Source: Colius striatus (taxonomy: Eukaryota; Chordata; Aves; Coliiformes; Coliidae). Taken from it: a stretch of 64,000 nucleotides of DNA. Positions 36,701-47,342 of the stretch are shown here, piece by piece. Both the position numbers and the translations under genes were made by a program. The stretch lies in contig NC_084764.1 of assembly GCF_028858725.1 (NCBI RefSeq), positions 19,705,501-19,769,500 of the forward strand, written 5' to 3'. Numbering within the stretch: position 1 is the stretch's first letter; the number at the start of each line of letters is the position of its first letter. A model generated the notes under the pieces. That model was not told the origin of the DNA. It searched no databases and saw only the letters and a list, made by a program, of their open reading frames with translations.

Positions 36701-39700
36701 AATTCTTCAGAATTCAAATATTCACCATCCAATAAGAGTGTCTTGAGGGAAAAGCTCTTTAAAGTCGGTGGTGCTTCTTGTAGAATTGCTGTTCCACTGG
36801 AATATAACCATTCAGCAAGAATGCCTCTGATGCCTGTAACAGCTTTTCATACCTTATTTGTCACTGTTTTTTGCTTGAAGCAAAACAGATGTCTAAACAC
36901 AAACAACATTTCATTTAAAAATAGTCTTGGAGCAGATAACACTCATTTGACATTTCAGGTATATGTAAGACTCTTCCAGCTTTTCAGTTCCACTGGGCTA
37001 GGGTTTTTTTTATATAATTAGGGGTTGAAAAATATGAAAGGAGGTCTTTGGAAGTAAATACTTGGTACGTTGGTAACATTTTAGCGATTTAAATGTTGGT
37101 TAAATTGTTGGTTAACCATTTAAATGTTGGTAACATTTACCAAGTAAATACTTAGTAACATTTGGAAGTGCTGGATAGAGTCCAGCACAGGGCCACCAAG
37201 ATGATCAAGGGTATAGAACATCTTTCATACGAGGAAAGACTGCGGGAACTGGGGCTGTTTAGTCTGGAGAAGAGGAGACTGAGGGGAGATCTTATTAACA
37301 TTTACAAATATCTAAAGGATGGGTGTCAGGAGGTTGGGACATCCATTTTTTCTATAGTAGTTAGCAACAGGACAAGTGGTAATGGGATGAAGCTGGAACA
37401 CAAAATGTTCCATTTAAACATAAGAAAAAACTATTTCACCATGAGAGTGACGGAGCAGTGGCACAGGCTGCCCAGAGGGGTTGTGGAGTCTTCTTCCTTG
37501 GAGGTCTTCAAGACCTGCCTGGACATGTTCCTATGCGACCTGATCTAGGTGAACCTGCTTCGGCAGGTGCGTTGGACTCGATGATCTCTAAAGGTCCCTT
37601 CCAACCCTACCATTCTATGATTCTATGAAGTTGAAGGGAATGGTAAACATGACAGCCATTTAGTAGGACATGGGTTTTGTTTTCATCTATTCCTCAACTG
37701 TTTTGCTTCACTCTAGTATACTAGCTTGAATATTGGTAAAGTTAAGTTTCTGTCAGTATTTTATGCTCTGGTCAGGAGCAGTTGAAATGCAGACATCTGA
37801 CTTGTCTCTAGGGGCTACCATTTTGGCAGATGGTAGAAAATAGCTAGACACAGTGACTTCAGCTGCTTAAGCTCTTTTTTTCAGTAAGTCCAAGCCCTCT
37901 GTTTTTGTGAATTGTTAAGAGATGTTGCTCTGTGGAAATGAACTCTAAAATGTAATAATGATCTGTATTTCCTTCTTGTGTTTCAGGATCTGTGCAAGCT
38001 TATGAAAGAACAGTAAATTTATTTCCTTGAGATTTGGAACTCAGCTTAATTCCAAGTTATTGGTTTACAGAGTTTAGTGTTTTTTGATGCTGCCTTTAAA
38101 AAGTTAACTGATGTATATAGATACTGTGCAATTTTTATATCAGTCCTAAGTGGTGGGCTATAATTGAGAGCAATTTACTACAAAGTTGATTTTCTCATTC
38201 TGAAACACAGAGATAGAAGTGTAGACCACGCAAAATGCTATAGAAAGTTCATGTCAGAATATGTTTCTGTTTTTCTTTCTATATACAAAAGTGCTAATGA
38301 TGCCCTTGTCACTGAAGGCAGTATTAATCTGTTTCGATCAGATATGGCCTTTTAAAAGGATGAACTACCTAGCTTTTCTAAAGCAGTAGTTTAAAAGTGT
38401 TTCTCACAGCTTTAAGGTAATCAATTTTAAGTTTCATAACTATCTAGATTATTTTATGTGCTTGATAAATTCTTCAGTGTGAATGTATTTTGTCAGATCT
38501 GTGAAAACAGACAATTATAAATACTGTGGGTATAGCTGATAATTCTCTATAAATAACTGCAGGTTTATTAATATTAGCATCAGCTTAATGAAAAGCTTCC
38601 CATTAAAACATTAACTTTTCTCATTCATAATGAAAGATGGCATAGAGGTCACTGCTTTAGTTACCCATTGCGAATAAATCTTTGCTGTCCAAAAGGAAAA
38701 TACTGCAATTGTGTCAAAATGCAGTTATTTTGATGATCTAGCCTGCATGCTTTTTTATGCTAGATTATTCTTGGTACTTATACTTGGTAACTCTATTTAA
38801 ACTTATTTCCAAGTGAGCTTTAGGAGCAAGGATCTCATGCTGAAAAAGCAGATAAAGGGATGTGTCTTAAGCTTTATGGCTTCTGAAAAATTTTCACCTA
38901 AAGCTACTTTACTTCTCCTGGAGCTTTACATTATTGTTTTGTGTATTTAGATGGTGGAACTTAGTAGTGTAAAAATGTGTAATTTCTTGCTTTTTTAGAG
39001 TGAAAAGCTTCTGTTGTATGATACTGTACAAAGTGAACTAGAAGAGAAGATTAGAAGACTTGAAGAAGACAGACATAGCATTGACATTACCTCAGGTGGA
39101 TGGAAATTCAAAATTGTTGGGGTTTTGTTTGATTGATTGGTGTTGCTTTTTTTTTTCTTGAGTGATTTTTTGTTTTGGTTTTTTTTTAACCTTCTGGTAC
39201 CTATTGATTATGACTGTATACGTAGTATGTCTGGTGGCTGCAGGTTATCCAGTAGAATGCTATTCTGCTTTAGACTTTGGGCAGGAGGTTGAATTTAAGC
39301 TTAAAACAAGCTTTAGTCTAGTAATTGTCAATATTCCTTGTGCATTTAGAGGATATTAATCTATGACCCTATAATCACGTAACACTTTCGTTCTGTTTGG
39401 AAACAGCATCTCACCAGAAGATGTGTTATTTTTCATTTTTGGTCAATGTTTTCTCCTATAATAAGAGCTAAACATGTAAAGATTTCTGATTCTTGCATGT
39501 TCTTACCATGTCTTTTCAGAATTATGGAATGATGAGCTACAGTCAAGGAAGAAAAGGAAGGATCCATTTAGTCCAGATAAGAAGAAACCTGTTGTTGTTT
39601 CAGATATCCTTTTACTGAAATAATTGTTCTTTCTAGTATTGTTTTATAGTTAGTCTTATTAAATATGTCACTAATAACAAGTAAGTGATAATGCATTCTC

Positions 39701-42700
39701 AAAATTGTTTTTTGCATGGCAGGTGTTCTAATTCAGAATGGAGAAACCATGTTGACACTTCCCATTATGAAAGTTGAAGTTAAGATTCACTTTTTGAAAC
39801 TAATACTTAGATAAGATAATATTTCTAAAATTCGTCTTTTTAAATCTACAAAATAGAGGTACAAGGCAAATGCAGAAAAAGTTAGGCACTATATGAAGTA
39901 TAACTGGACTTGTGTAAATTTTCCTGTATAGCTTTCCTTCTCCCATTGAGACATCTTTACCTCAATTTATTTCTTAATTCCATAGACTTTAGAACCCTCT
40001 TTGCTTAAAAGTTTAAGATTTCAAGAGTAGAGACTGTTGAGATGTGGTATGTTTGGGGTTCCCGTAGAGTATGTATAATATGTAAGAATTTTGCATTGAT
40101 AATTTTTCATGGCCAAATGAACCTTTTAAGGTATAACATCTAAGAGACTGTATCATCCTTCTCCAGGTAAAGGAAGAGATTCCTTTGCACACCAAGCAGT
40201 CTCTCTACTCCTACCCCTAGCCTAAAATTTTTATAGGATAGAGATGTGATGGCTTAGAAATAGGCAAAATCATGGAGACTACCTAAATGAGACCAGTTTC
40301 TAAGTATTGACATTATATGGTATAAAGTCCAATTTTCATTGCTAAGCTGCTGAAAAAAAATCCTGCTACTTTGGCAAGGTTTTATAACATTAGGAGAAGG
40401 TAGGAAGGAAGCAGTTTCTTTAAAAACTGTCATTATTGGGATACTATCCTTCAGATCATCACAGATGGATGACTTGTCCTAATGACACCTGTTCTTTTAT
40501 TAGAATGCCTCATAAATTTGGTTTAGTAGAGATGTGTTTTAACTAGTGCTTAAAAGCCAGGGGGTATTAATCAATGCAGGTACAGGTGGCCTCATTAGTT
40601 TCACTCCTTTTAACAATTTAAGTGCCAGGTTGTATGAAAGTGCATTTTCTTTAGCTCTCTCTCTCCCCTTGTCTTTAGGAATACTGTGAAAATTATTTTT
40701 TTAAAGCTGATAGTGTAGATGCTGATTTGCAGTTGGATATTGATATGGCAGTGACATTTAGTTGTAATCTGTAGTATAATTTTTTGAACTGATAGGCATG
40801 GAATGGTATCACAATTGTTTCACTTATCCTCATCTTAAACTCTAGTAGTCCAAATACCTACATGTTATTACTTATATCTCTTAATTTTTAAAGTGTGCTT
40901 CTAGATTGCATGATGCAAAGATGCATTCGTTGTTGCTGAGCTTTCACTGCACATAGGTATTCTTTGTGTGAAAGATTGGCACAACAGAGCTACTAATATC
41001 CTTTTATAAATATTAGAGTATTTTTATTATTGCTGTTTAAAAGAGTTTTCCCTAACTTTTCCACGCCCCTATATAGTTTATATGTTACAAGACCTTGATA
41101 TACTTGAAGACTGGACAACAATAAGGAAGGTAAGATGAAAGGATAAATGCTGTGGGTTTTGTTTGGGTTTTTATCTAGTCCTTTTGCCTTTTAAAAATCT
41201 ATTCAGAGTTTTGATAATGTAAAAAAAAATTTACATATTTTTATTTCTTCAGTAGTCAGCTAATCATTCCAGTTCAAGCTATGTTATAGCTAGTTTTTCT
41301 GATTCTACCCAAATCATGCAGAGGAATCCAATAAATTATCGGAAGAGGTTATCTCTGAAATGGTTAGTCCATAATCCATGATAAAGTAAGCCTGAAACCT
41401 GTGTCAAGAGGATCTGCTTTCTCATGGTCTAGCATAATTGGATAGAAACTATGATAGAATAGTTTGGTAGGATTTTGTTATAAATTAGTATTTTTTTAGT
41501 ATGTCATATTTTATGTTGTCACATAATTAACAGTTTAATTTTTGAAGATTTCTATGCTTCAGCCTTTCCTTAGATAATTTTTAAAAATAAAGTGAAACAC
41601 TGTGTGTTTCCCAGATAAGAGAATCAAGATTTACAGAAAGAGAAATTTGTTTGATCAATACATGTGTTTGAAAAAATGAATTGAGTTTTTAAGTGCAGGA
41701 TGCCTTTTTCGGATCTTTGTCACGTTGTTAGAGTAACTTGCTGTAATGAAGTGCTATCTTTGCCTTGCACTTGCAGTCAGAAAATTTCGCCCAGTACCCT
41801 AATACTTCCAAGCTTATAGAACAGCAAACTACTTACGTGAATTAAAATACTTGTTTGGAAAGGACGTGCTGTCAGTTTCCATCCTCCTTTATACTTATAC
41901 ATGTTTCCTAAACAAGATGTAAAATGGGATGCCTATGTGAAAATTTGTCTGATTTTTCTCTTTGAGTTGCATCAGAGGAAGAGACACAAACTTCCCTCAG
42001 TTTCTTTGCTGTAGTGTAACGTTATTTTGAACAACAGAAACAAACCCATAATCTACTCAGGATTTTGTCTTTTCTGGAAATAATTTTAAAAAAAACCAAA
42101 AAGCAAGCAAGCAGATAACCCCAAGAAATTCCTAGAGGGTGTTTTTTTAAACCTACTTTAATACAGTATGTGATATAGAGTTCACATAAGAGAAAATTTG
42201 TGAGTTTGAGAGTATCATGTATAAATAAACCCAAAAGGTTCATGTAGCATTTTGTTTCTCAGAGTGACTTAATGTAATTTTGTATTTTTTTGCCAATTAC
42301 ATGACAGCCATTTGGATGCTTTAGTTAGAAACCTCCTGAGTCGTTTGAAATCAGAACTTGGTAAAGAAGGTGATTTTATTTAGTTAGCAAGTCACCATTG
42401 AGCACACTTTTAGATTTGTTCTGACTGTGAGTTTTGATGTAAATGCAAGTATCCTGAGCTATGTTGCAAATAACTTCACAATTAAAGCTGGCAGTAAAAA
42501 GAAAGACTATTCTTGCTGATTAACTTCATTTTCCTTTGTGTTTCAAGGCAATGGCTACACTGGGGCCACATAGAGTAAAGTCAGAACGTAAGTAAACATT
42601 ATCTGGTTCCACAAGACAGAACTTGCTGTGTGCAACGACGCAAACTGCATCTAGGCAGATGATATTTATTTTAGCCCTAGTACAGTGACGGAGGATGAGG

Positions 42701-45251
42701 TGAGGTAGCTGCAAGATGAGGCATTTGTCTTTGCCCTCCTTCAGGTGCTGATGCTTGTAGCTCAGTTGCTGTTAGTGTGTTGAAACCTGAATTCTAGAAC
42801 ATTATCGACAAGAATGTAGACTTCAATGACATCAACTAATATCAGCAAGCTATGCCAGTGTTTACACAAGATGAGGCAGGAAACTGAGACCGTCTGGACT
42901 TCAGGGCTACATCCTAAAAAATGCTCATGCTCACTGCAAGCTAAAACCCTAAAAAAAGTAGAGCTGTGGGAAAGGAGTGGTGGCTGGTGTTTGTCACTGG
43001 GGTGAGAAGCACATTAATGCTCAGTGAGGAGGAGAAGGGGGAAGAGGCAAGCGGGTGTGGTGCATTTCTTCAGCACGGTATTACTACTTGTGGTGATGTG
43101 CAGATGAAGAGGTTTCAGGTTCTGCCATTTAGAGTCTCTGTATTGGGTTAGTCAATTTGTGAAAATTCATGTCACAGATATGAAGGTTGTGGGAAAGAGC
43201 TTCTGAGAGACTACGTTTGCTAATGGAAAAAAAAGGTATTCTGTGTAAATAACTTGATTGCAAGTGCATTTAAATATCTGACTTCTGCTAAGCCAATATT
43301 AAATGACTTTTATTGCTTATTTTAGCACCTGTCAAGTTAGAAAAGCATCTACATAGTGCTAGATCTGAAGAAGGAAGACTCTATTATGACGGAGAGTGGT
43401 ATGGACGCGGACAGACCATATGCATTGATAAGAAAGATGAATGTCCTACAAGGTAAAGATTACTCAGTTTATGCTGCTCTGTATATTCATGTTAATAGAT
43501 ATGATGATGGTATTGAAGGATAAGGCTTACTGGGAAATACTGCTACTTCAGTAATGTTTATTAGTTCGACTTGGAAGGCAGACATTATCAAAGAAGGTTG
43601 AGTGCTGAACTTCTGAGAGAGGCTGTTAAGGCTGGACTTTACTGAGGGTAATGAGAAGTTTATCAAGTTAGGACCTCACTAACAACGTAAACTCTTACTT
43701 GTTTCTGAGTATCCTTTGAGGAAAGTTTTTTGAGTGTCTTGAGATTTTATTAATTGGATAATTTGATCTGTTGAGCCACTCAAAAATAATTATGGAAAAC
43801 CACTTTATACCGTTAAAGGTATGCATTGTTTTCAGTTGATTAATGCTCTGAAAGTCAAATGTTGGAACTTAAAAAATTGTATTTCCTTCTCTTAACAAAG
43901 ATTCTACCTGAATATGGTCTAATTGTTACAGTGCAAATTTAGTTGAATGTTTAAGAACTAAATGCAGTTTTTCTGCATGGATACCAATTGTAAATTCTAA
44001 AAGGTGCTTATATTTAAAACAATTTATGTGTCTTAACTTTTACTGAAAAAGGCTAGTCAGTCTAGAGCATGATGTTGATTAAATATGCACAACTACCCAG
44101 GAAAATTGACTTCAACTTCACATAGCAGTATTTTACTTCTTCCCTGTGTATGGTGAAGGGTAACAAGTTTTGCTGTTTTTCCAGGATAGGAACAGGAAGG
44201 TATTTTGGTAAACTATGTATTCTTTCTGAATTAAAAAAATTCTGAGTTAGTCTAGCAGAGCATAGCATTTGTACTGGGCAAAGAGATCTTAGTAACCAGG
44301 CAAAGAAGAAGGCAAAGGCTGGTGCTTAACAGGGTAATCGTATAGGGGAAGTTTCCCAGCCTTCCAAGATGTCAACAGCTTTAAAGGCTGAAGAGTTTTC
44401 TGGAGAGTGTTTTATCATACTCGGTATGTGACATATCTTTCTTCCATTAACTGTTTTAGTTGCTGATTTTGAGCCTTTTTTGTCATTAGTTCTAATTGAT
44501 TGGGGTTTTTTTTTCTTCTTTTCCTAGGGGATATGGGAAAGGGGTTGTGTTCACTGTTTTTATTAAGGTCTACCACAAGGATCATAAAAGTGGGATTCAT
44601 CGAAGAACGATTCAGTGAATCGGGCTTTAACTTTATTTCTTATGGTCTTGGTATAATGACTATCAGTTGAATCCTTTGTCTGCTTTAAGTCTTGGGCTTT
44701 GATCTGTTTAATTTTATTCCAAATTCTTTGTATTCAAAGTAATATCTGGATATGTTTTCCAGTTGATCTGGTTTTGGTTTTTGTTTTGTTTAACATGGGT
44801 AGTCTATTGTTGTGTTTTCATTGGATGACTTGTTCTTCTAAACAATTAAAATATTTGTACACATTAACAATTTTCTCACAGGAAAGGAAAACAGATAGAT
44901 GGCTGAAAAATTAAAGCCTTTGCTAAAGACACATGCAGTCACCAAAGAATTCTGTTACAACTATCTTTATGATGGAGCTAGTAATTTTTGGGCCTAGCAT
45001 TTAGAACTAATGCTTGTTTTCATTTACTGTATGGAAATACAGCTGCAAATTTGAGGTTGTTTATTAGCTTGCAAGGTTTCTAAACTTGTTTTTCTTCCCC
45101 TGACCCTTCTTCCCTCATTTTCCGTAGTGCCATAATTACAACTATTAACCATGATGAAGTTTGGTTTAAAAGACCGGATGGAAGCAAGTCCAAGCTGTAC
45201 ATTTCTCAGCTACAGAAAGGAAAATATTCAATAAAGCATAACCACAACTGA
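21580..45251 (+). CDS. BRMS1L: BRMS1L gene, ten coding exons (SIN3-HDAC corepressor subunit)
   Basis: Ten exons (21580-21715, 29560-29650, 32174-32301, 34964-35043, 38999-39095, 39520-39603, 41065-41129, 42548-42587, 43326-43452, 45128-45251) join in phase to 972 nt, 323 residues plus stop, which is the length I know for the family. The product is breast cancer metastasis suppressor 1-like. It is a nuclear SDS3/BRMS1-family subunit of SIN3-HDAC complexes that helps recruit HDAC1/2 to repress genes. Seen in the sequence: an acidic serine/glutamate-rich N-terminus (about 24-50), heptad-rich coiled coil in the Sds3-like region (about 54-175), a basic nuclear-localisation-like stretch (187-200), and a conserved C-terminus with EVWFKRPDG. 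All introns are GT-AG except intron 6, which is AT-AC. Three CR1 copies and one LTR lie in introns 1 and 4. Confidence 0.97.
24664..24698. repeat. CA microsatellite
   Basis: Mostly CA dinucleotides with a few substitutions, in BRMS1L intron 1. Confidence 0.85.
27508..27529. repeat. T22 homopolymer
   Basis: Uninterrupted T run, followed about 30 bp later by an A11 run (27560-27570). Confidence 0.95.
27804..28900 (-). mobile_element. Solo LTR (TGTCCTG...CGACA type), interrupted by a CR1
   Basis: The plus strand begins TGTCGTGGTTTAACTCTGG and ends GCTGAAATCAGGACA. I recognise this as the reverse complement of a widespread avian ERV LTR that starts TGTCCTGGTTTC and ends TAAACCACGACA. The LTR is split: 27804-28290 and 28853-28900 are its two parts (about 535 bp together), with a CR1 between them. 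The region of the TATA box is degraded. Flanks (GTAGG and GCAGA) give no convincing target duplication, so it is older than the LTR at 52846. Confidence 0.85.
28291..28852 (-). mobile_element. CR1 LINE 3' fragment nested in the LTR
   Basis: Reading the minus strand, it starts in the C-terminal ORF2 region (GGCCAGCAGGTTGAGGGAGG) and ends in the CR1 hairpin plus a single ATTCTAT unit. LTR sequence continues on both sides; TAC is present at both junctions (ACTACC before, TACTGG after), which would fit a very short target duplication. It lies antisense in BRMS1L intron 1. Confidence 0.93.
29560..29650 (+). CDS. BRMS1L: BRMS1L exon 2 (residues 46-76)
   Basis: Encodes [20 protein letters not shown] followed by an LEKQF-type heptad segment, the start of the Sds3-like coiled coil. 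Acceptor TTCTTAG|AA, donor GATCA|GTAAGT; both splice codons restore Glu and Gln. Confidence 0.97.
29651..32173 (+). other. BRMS1L: BRMS1L intron 2
   Basis: GT-AG intron of 2.5 kb with an AT-rich 3' end. Open frames near 30321-30645 show no similarity. No repeat or RNA gene is recognised. Confidence 0.85.
32174..32301 (+). CDS. BRMS1L: BRMS1L exon 3 (residues 77-118 and first base of 119)
   Basis: Encodes [20 protein letters not shown] and then [12 protein letters not shown], part of the Sds3-like domain and coiled coil that mediates dimerisation and SIN3 contact in this family. Acceptor TTTTAAG|A, donor GCAG|GTAGGC. Confidence 0.97.
32302..34963 (+). other. BRMS1L: BRMS1L intron 3
   Basis: GT-AG intron of 2.7 kb. 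A T/C-rich run sits at 33565-33587. No repeat or gene is recognised. Confidence 0.85.
34964..35043 (+). CDS. BRMS1L: BRMS1L exon 4 (residues 119-145)
   Basis: Encodes [20 protein letters not shown] and SRQHCE. Acceptor TTACAG|GT is strong. The donor that keeps the family frame is GAG|GTTGTG, a poor match after +2. A much better-looking GTGAGG lies 6 bases upstream but would break the frame with exon 5. Confidence 0.93.
35502..36273 (+). mobile_element. CR1 LINE, 3' third, in BRMS1L intron 4
   Basis: It starts abruptly at the [15 protein letters not shown] segment of ORF2, has the frame open to a stop near 35802, then continues in a second frame (35823-36011) to a CR1 3' UTR that ends ACCCTTCTATGATT. 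It is closely similar to the inverted copy at 28291-28852 over about 560 bp. Confidence 0.95.
37164..37628 (+). mobile_element. CR1 LINE 3' fragment, second copy in intron 4
   Basis: Begins GGAAGTGCTGGATAGAG. The frame 37162-37548 keeps the full CR1 ORF2 C-terminus, ending LDMFLCDLI. The 3' end has two perfect ATTCTATG octamers at about 37612-37627. Same subfamily as the neighbour at 35502. Confidence 0.95.
38999..39095 (+). CDS. BRMS1L: BRMS1L exon 5 (residues 146-177 and first base of 178)
   Basis: Encodes [20 protein letters not shown] and [12 protein letters not shown], charged heptads that finish the coiled-coil region. Acceptor TTTTTTAG|AG, donor TCAG|GTGGAT. Confidence 0.97.
39096..39519 (+). 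other. BRMS1L: BRMS1L intron 5
   Basis: Short GT-AG intron of 424 bp with a T/G-rich tract near 39118-39190. Confidence 0.9.
39520..39603 (+). CDS. BRMS1L: BRMS1L exon 6 (residues 178-205 and first base of 206)
   Basis: Encodes [20 protein letters not shown] then KKKPVVVS. The two basic clusters (about 187-191 and 198-200) look like a bipartite nuclear localisation signal. Acceptor TTTTCAG|AA. It ends TCAG directly before ATATCCTTTT, a U12 donor rather than GT. Confidence 0.95.
39604..41064 (+). other. BRMS1L: BRMS1L intron 6, U12-type AT-AC intron
   Basis: The 5' end ATATCCTTTT (39604-39613) is a perfect minor-spliceosome AT-AC donor. The 3' end has the branch-site-like TTCCCTAAC (41048-41056) with its branch A about 10 nt before the terminal AC (41063-41064), and no long pyrimidine tract. 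Only these boundaries restore the family sequence across the join (Gly-Pro-Tyr-Ile-Val-Tyr-Met). The interior holds no gene or repeat that I recognise. Confidence 0.93.
41065..41129 (+). CDS. BRMS1L: BRMS1L exon 7 (rest of 206, residues 207-227)
   Basis: Encodes [20 protein letters not shown] and K. PYIVYML is a strongly conserved Sds3-family block. The exon follows an AC acceptor and has a consensus donor AAG|GTAAGA. Confidence 0.95.
41130..42547 (+). other. BRMS1L: BRMS1L intron 7
   Basis: GT-AG intron of 1.4 kb. No gene or interspersed repeat is recognised. Confidence 0.85.
42548..42587 (+). CDS. BRMS1L: BRMS1L exon 8 (residues 228-240 and first base of 241)
   Basis: A 40-nt exon encoding [13 protein letters not shown]. 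Acceptor TTTCAAG|GCA, donor GAAC|GTAAGT. Small, but phase and similarity both require it. Confidence 0.93.
42588..43325 (+). other. BRMS1L: BRMS1L intron 8
   Basis: GT-AG intron of 738 bp. Nothing recognisable inside. Confidence 0.88.
43326..43452 (+). CDS. BRMS1L: BRMS1L exon 9 (rest of 241, residues 242-282, two bases of 283)
   Basis: Encodes [20 protein letters not shown], then [21 protein letters not shown], the conserved C-terminal region. The residue after EWY is Gly here. Acceptor TTTTAG|C, donor ACAAG|GTAAAG. Confidence 0.97.
43453..45127 (+). other. BRMS1L: BRMS1L intron 9
   Basis: GT-AG intron of 1.7 kb. No gene or interspersed repeat is recognised. Confidence 0.85.
45128..45251 (+). 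CDS. BRMS1L: BRMS1L exon 10, terminal coding part (residues 283-323)
   Basis: Encodes [20 protein letters not shown], then [20 protein letters not shown] and TGA at 45249-45251. Acceptor [20 protein letters not shown] and the [13 protein letters not shown] tail are hallmarks of the family. Confidence 0.97.
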
Positions 45252-46665
45252 CAGTTGCTACCTGGATAGGAAACAAGTGGTATTGCTGTGCTTGATGTGC
45301 CATGGGGTGAAAGTTGTATTTAATAGTGTTTTGTATTCCTTATACATTTACAGCAGTATCTGATGTGTATTTGTCATGCTGTATGTAAATTGCATATGGA
45401 TGGCCTTCAGGAACCTGAGGATGTTAAGTCAGGTTGACAGACATTTTACTTCTGAATTGGGTCCAGTGCCTAAGATGTAAAGTATGCTCTTCAAGTATAA
45501 TGGCTCAGACTTCTCATATTTGTAAAACGTGAAAAAAAAATAATAAAAAAAAAAGATGTGTGTTTTTTTCCATTGGTGAATAGTTGGTGTGATAAAAATG
45601 ATAACCATAATTACCAGCAATTTGCTTTGTTTCCAGTGAACATGTCATGCTTCTCTTGTGGATGTAAATTTAGCCTGTTCAGCTGTTGCTTTTGAATAGA
45701 CTGTGACATGCATAAGCATTCTTTCATCCAAAATAGGCTGATGTATTAAAATTATTGCCCTCAATGGCTCTGCTAGTACTGTGTTATATTTTGTAAGGTT
45801 TACTATATTGCTTGTAATGAGACAAAGCCAATATTTTGAGCTACATTTTTTGAGGAGCACTTTTCTAGTTTAGGATCCTGTTCTATAGTAAACAAATCGT
45901 TGGTGATTTTTTTTCTTCTTCCTAAGATTGCCAGCAAAATTTATGCATAAAGTAGACAGTGTTTCTCCAACCTGTGTTACATGTAGCCCACAAAGAAGGA
46001 CTGTGGGGATGATAGTGTAAATACTGTTGCATGCTCTGCTTGTTTGGTTCACAGCTGTATGAAATACTATGAACCTTTCTTTCAAAAGGAAAATATTTCC
46101 CAAAAATTGTCTGTCTGTAAAAATTTACACTGACTTTTTCACCAAACACTATTTTCCGAATTTCTGTACCCTACTTCATCTTATTGTATAACAGAACTAT
46201 TTAATGCAGCTCAGAAAGCTGAATTTCTCTTAAATCTTACTGTTTAAGCCACAAAGAAGTCCTAAATCTTTGTTGTGATGTGCTTAGATCATCAAGAATA
46301 ATAGAAAATGATTGCTGAAGAATTACTAATGAGTTGGTTATGTGCACTTTAATCTCCAATTACACTGGTTCTTCTTGGAGAGAGAGAACATCCATTTGCT
46401 TTAAATGATCACAGTAAATAAGTATTTTTATTGTAACATAGAAGTGGTTTATTCCTGTATTAATTGTCTCTTAGTGCAGGGTGGTAACTACTTTCCAAAT
46501 GCCAAATCAGTTTCTGCGGAATGATGCTTTTCTACAATTGTATGACATTATTAATCAAATGTACATAAAGTATCAATTGACATGTTGGCTTTTAACAATA
46601 TGACCTGTATGTATACAGTTGTTTGATAAACTTTTTTGTAATAAAATATTTGTATTTTTTAACTT
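45252..46665 (+). other. BRMS1L: BRMS1L 3' UTR
   Basis: AT-rich sequence after the stop codon with no open frame of note on the plus strand and many short T runs. An A-rich stretch at 45530-45555 contains an early AATAAA. The better 3' end is the AATAAA at 46640-46645, followed by a T/G-rich stretch. The length of about 1.4 kb is inferred. Confidence 0.65.
46640..46645 (+). terminator. BRMS1L: Candidate BRMS1L polyadenylation signal AATAAA
   Basis: Canonical hexamer followed by TTTGTATTTTTT as a downstream U/GU-rich element. Confidence 0.6.
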
Positions 46666-47342
46666 AGTATATAAATAAATGATCTGTGGTAGAGGACATC
46701 TTTTATGTTATTTTGCTCTTTGGTTTTCTAGTCTTATTGGAATTGCTGATATACCAAATGCTGAAGAGAAATCTATTTAAGTTTTCAGATGGCCTAAATC
46801 GTTTTAAAGACCTTTGACTTCTCTTTGTATTTGAGAGTTTGTATGTGTAGATTTTGTTTGTTTTTACTTAAAAAAAAATTTAATATTTTATGGAAGTGCC
46901 ATTCTGTGCTGTTTATTAATCAAATGTAAGCACTCCCACTCCCCACTCTTAGCTGTTGGTGTGCTGAAAGCATTTTTATTTAGGGCATGCTGAGCACCCT
47001 AAGCTGTTTTCATGGTTCACCTCTTCCTTCTTTCCTGTGTTCTACACCTCTGTAGCTTCAGTTGATTATTTCTAAAACTGTTTCTAATCTGATCTCCTGG
47101 GGTCTGGAGCTTTGCTTTGTACACCCCTGCAGTTTGGACCAACACTTGGTGAGTGCAGCGTCTTAGTTTGTAGTAAACATCGTTCCTATCAACATGACAG
47201 GCAATAAGCATAGCAATATGGGTTAGTCATCCCAAAACATATTTGGTACATATCCAAAGTGCTACATATCTTATGTATCTTTTAAATGTTTGAATAGTGG
47301 TTTAACTCGCTCCATCATAAAATGTCAGAGGTGTCTTCAGCA

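Larger units (their letters stand above)
35044..38998 (+). other. BRMS1L: BRMS1L intron 4
   Basis: A 4-kb intron with a weak GTTGTG donor. It contains two sense-oriented CR1 fragments (35502-36273 and 37164-37628), a small local duplication (37049-37160) and a possible 26-nt exon at 37987-38012. Confidence 0.85.
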
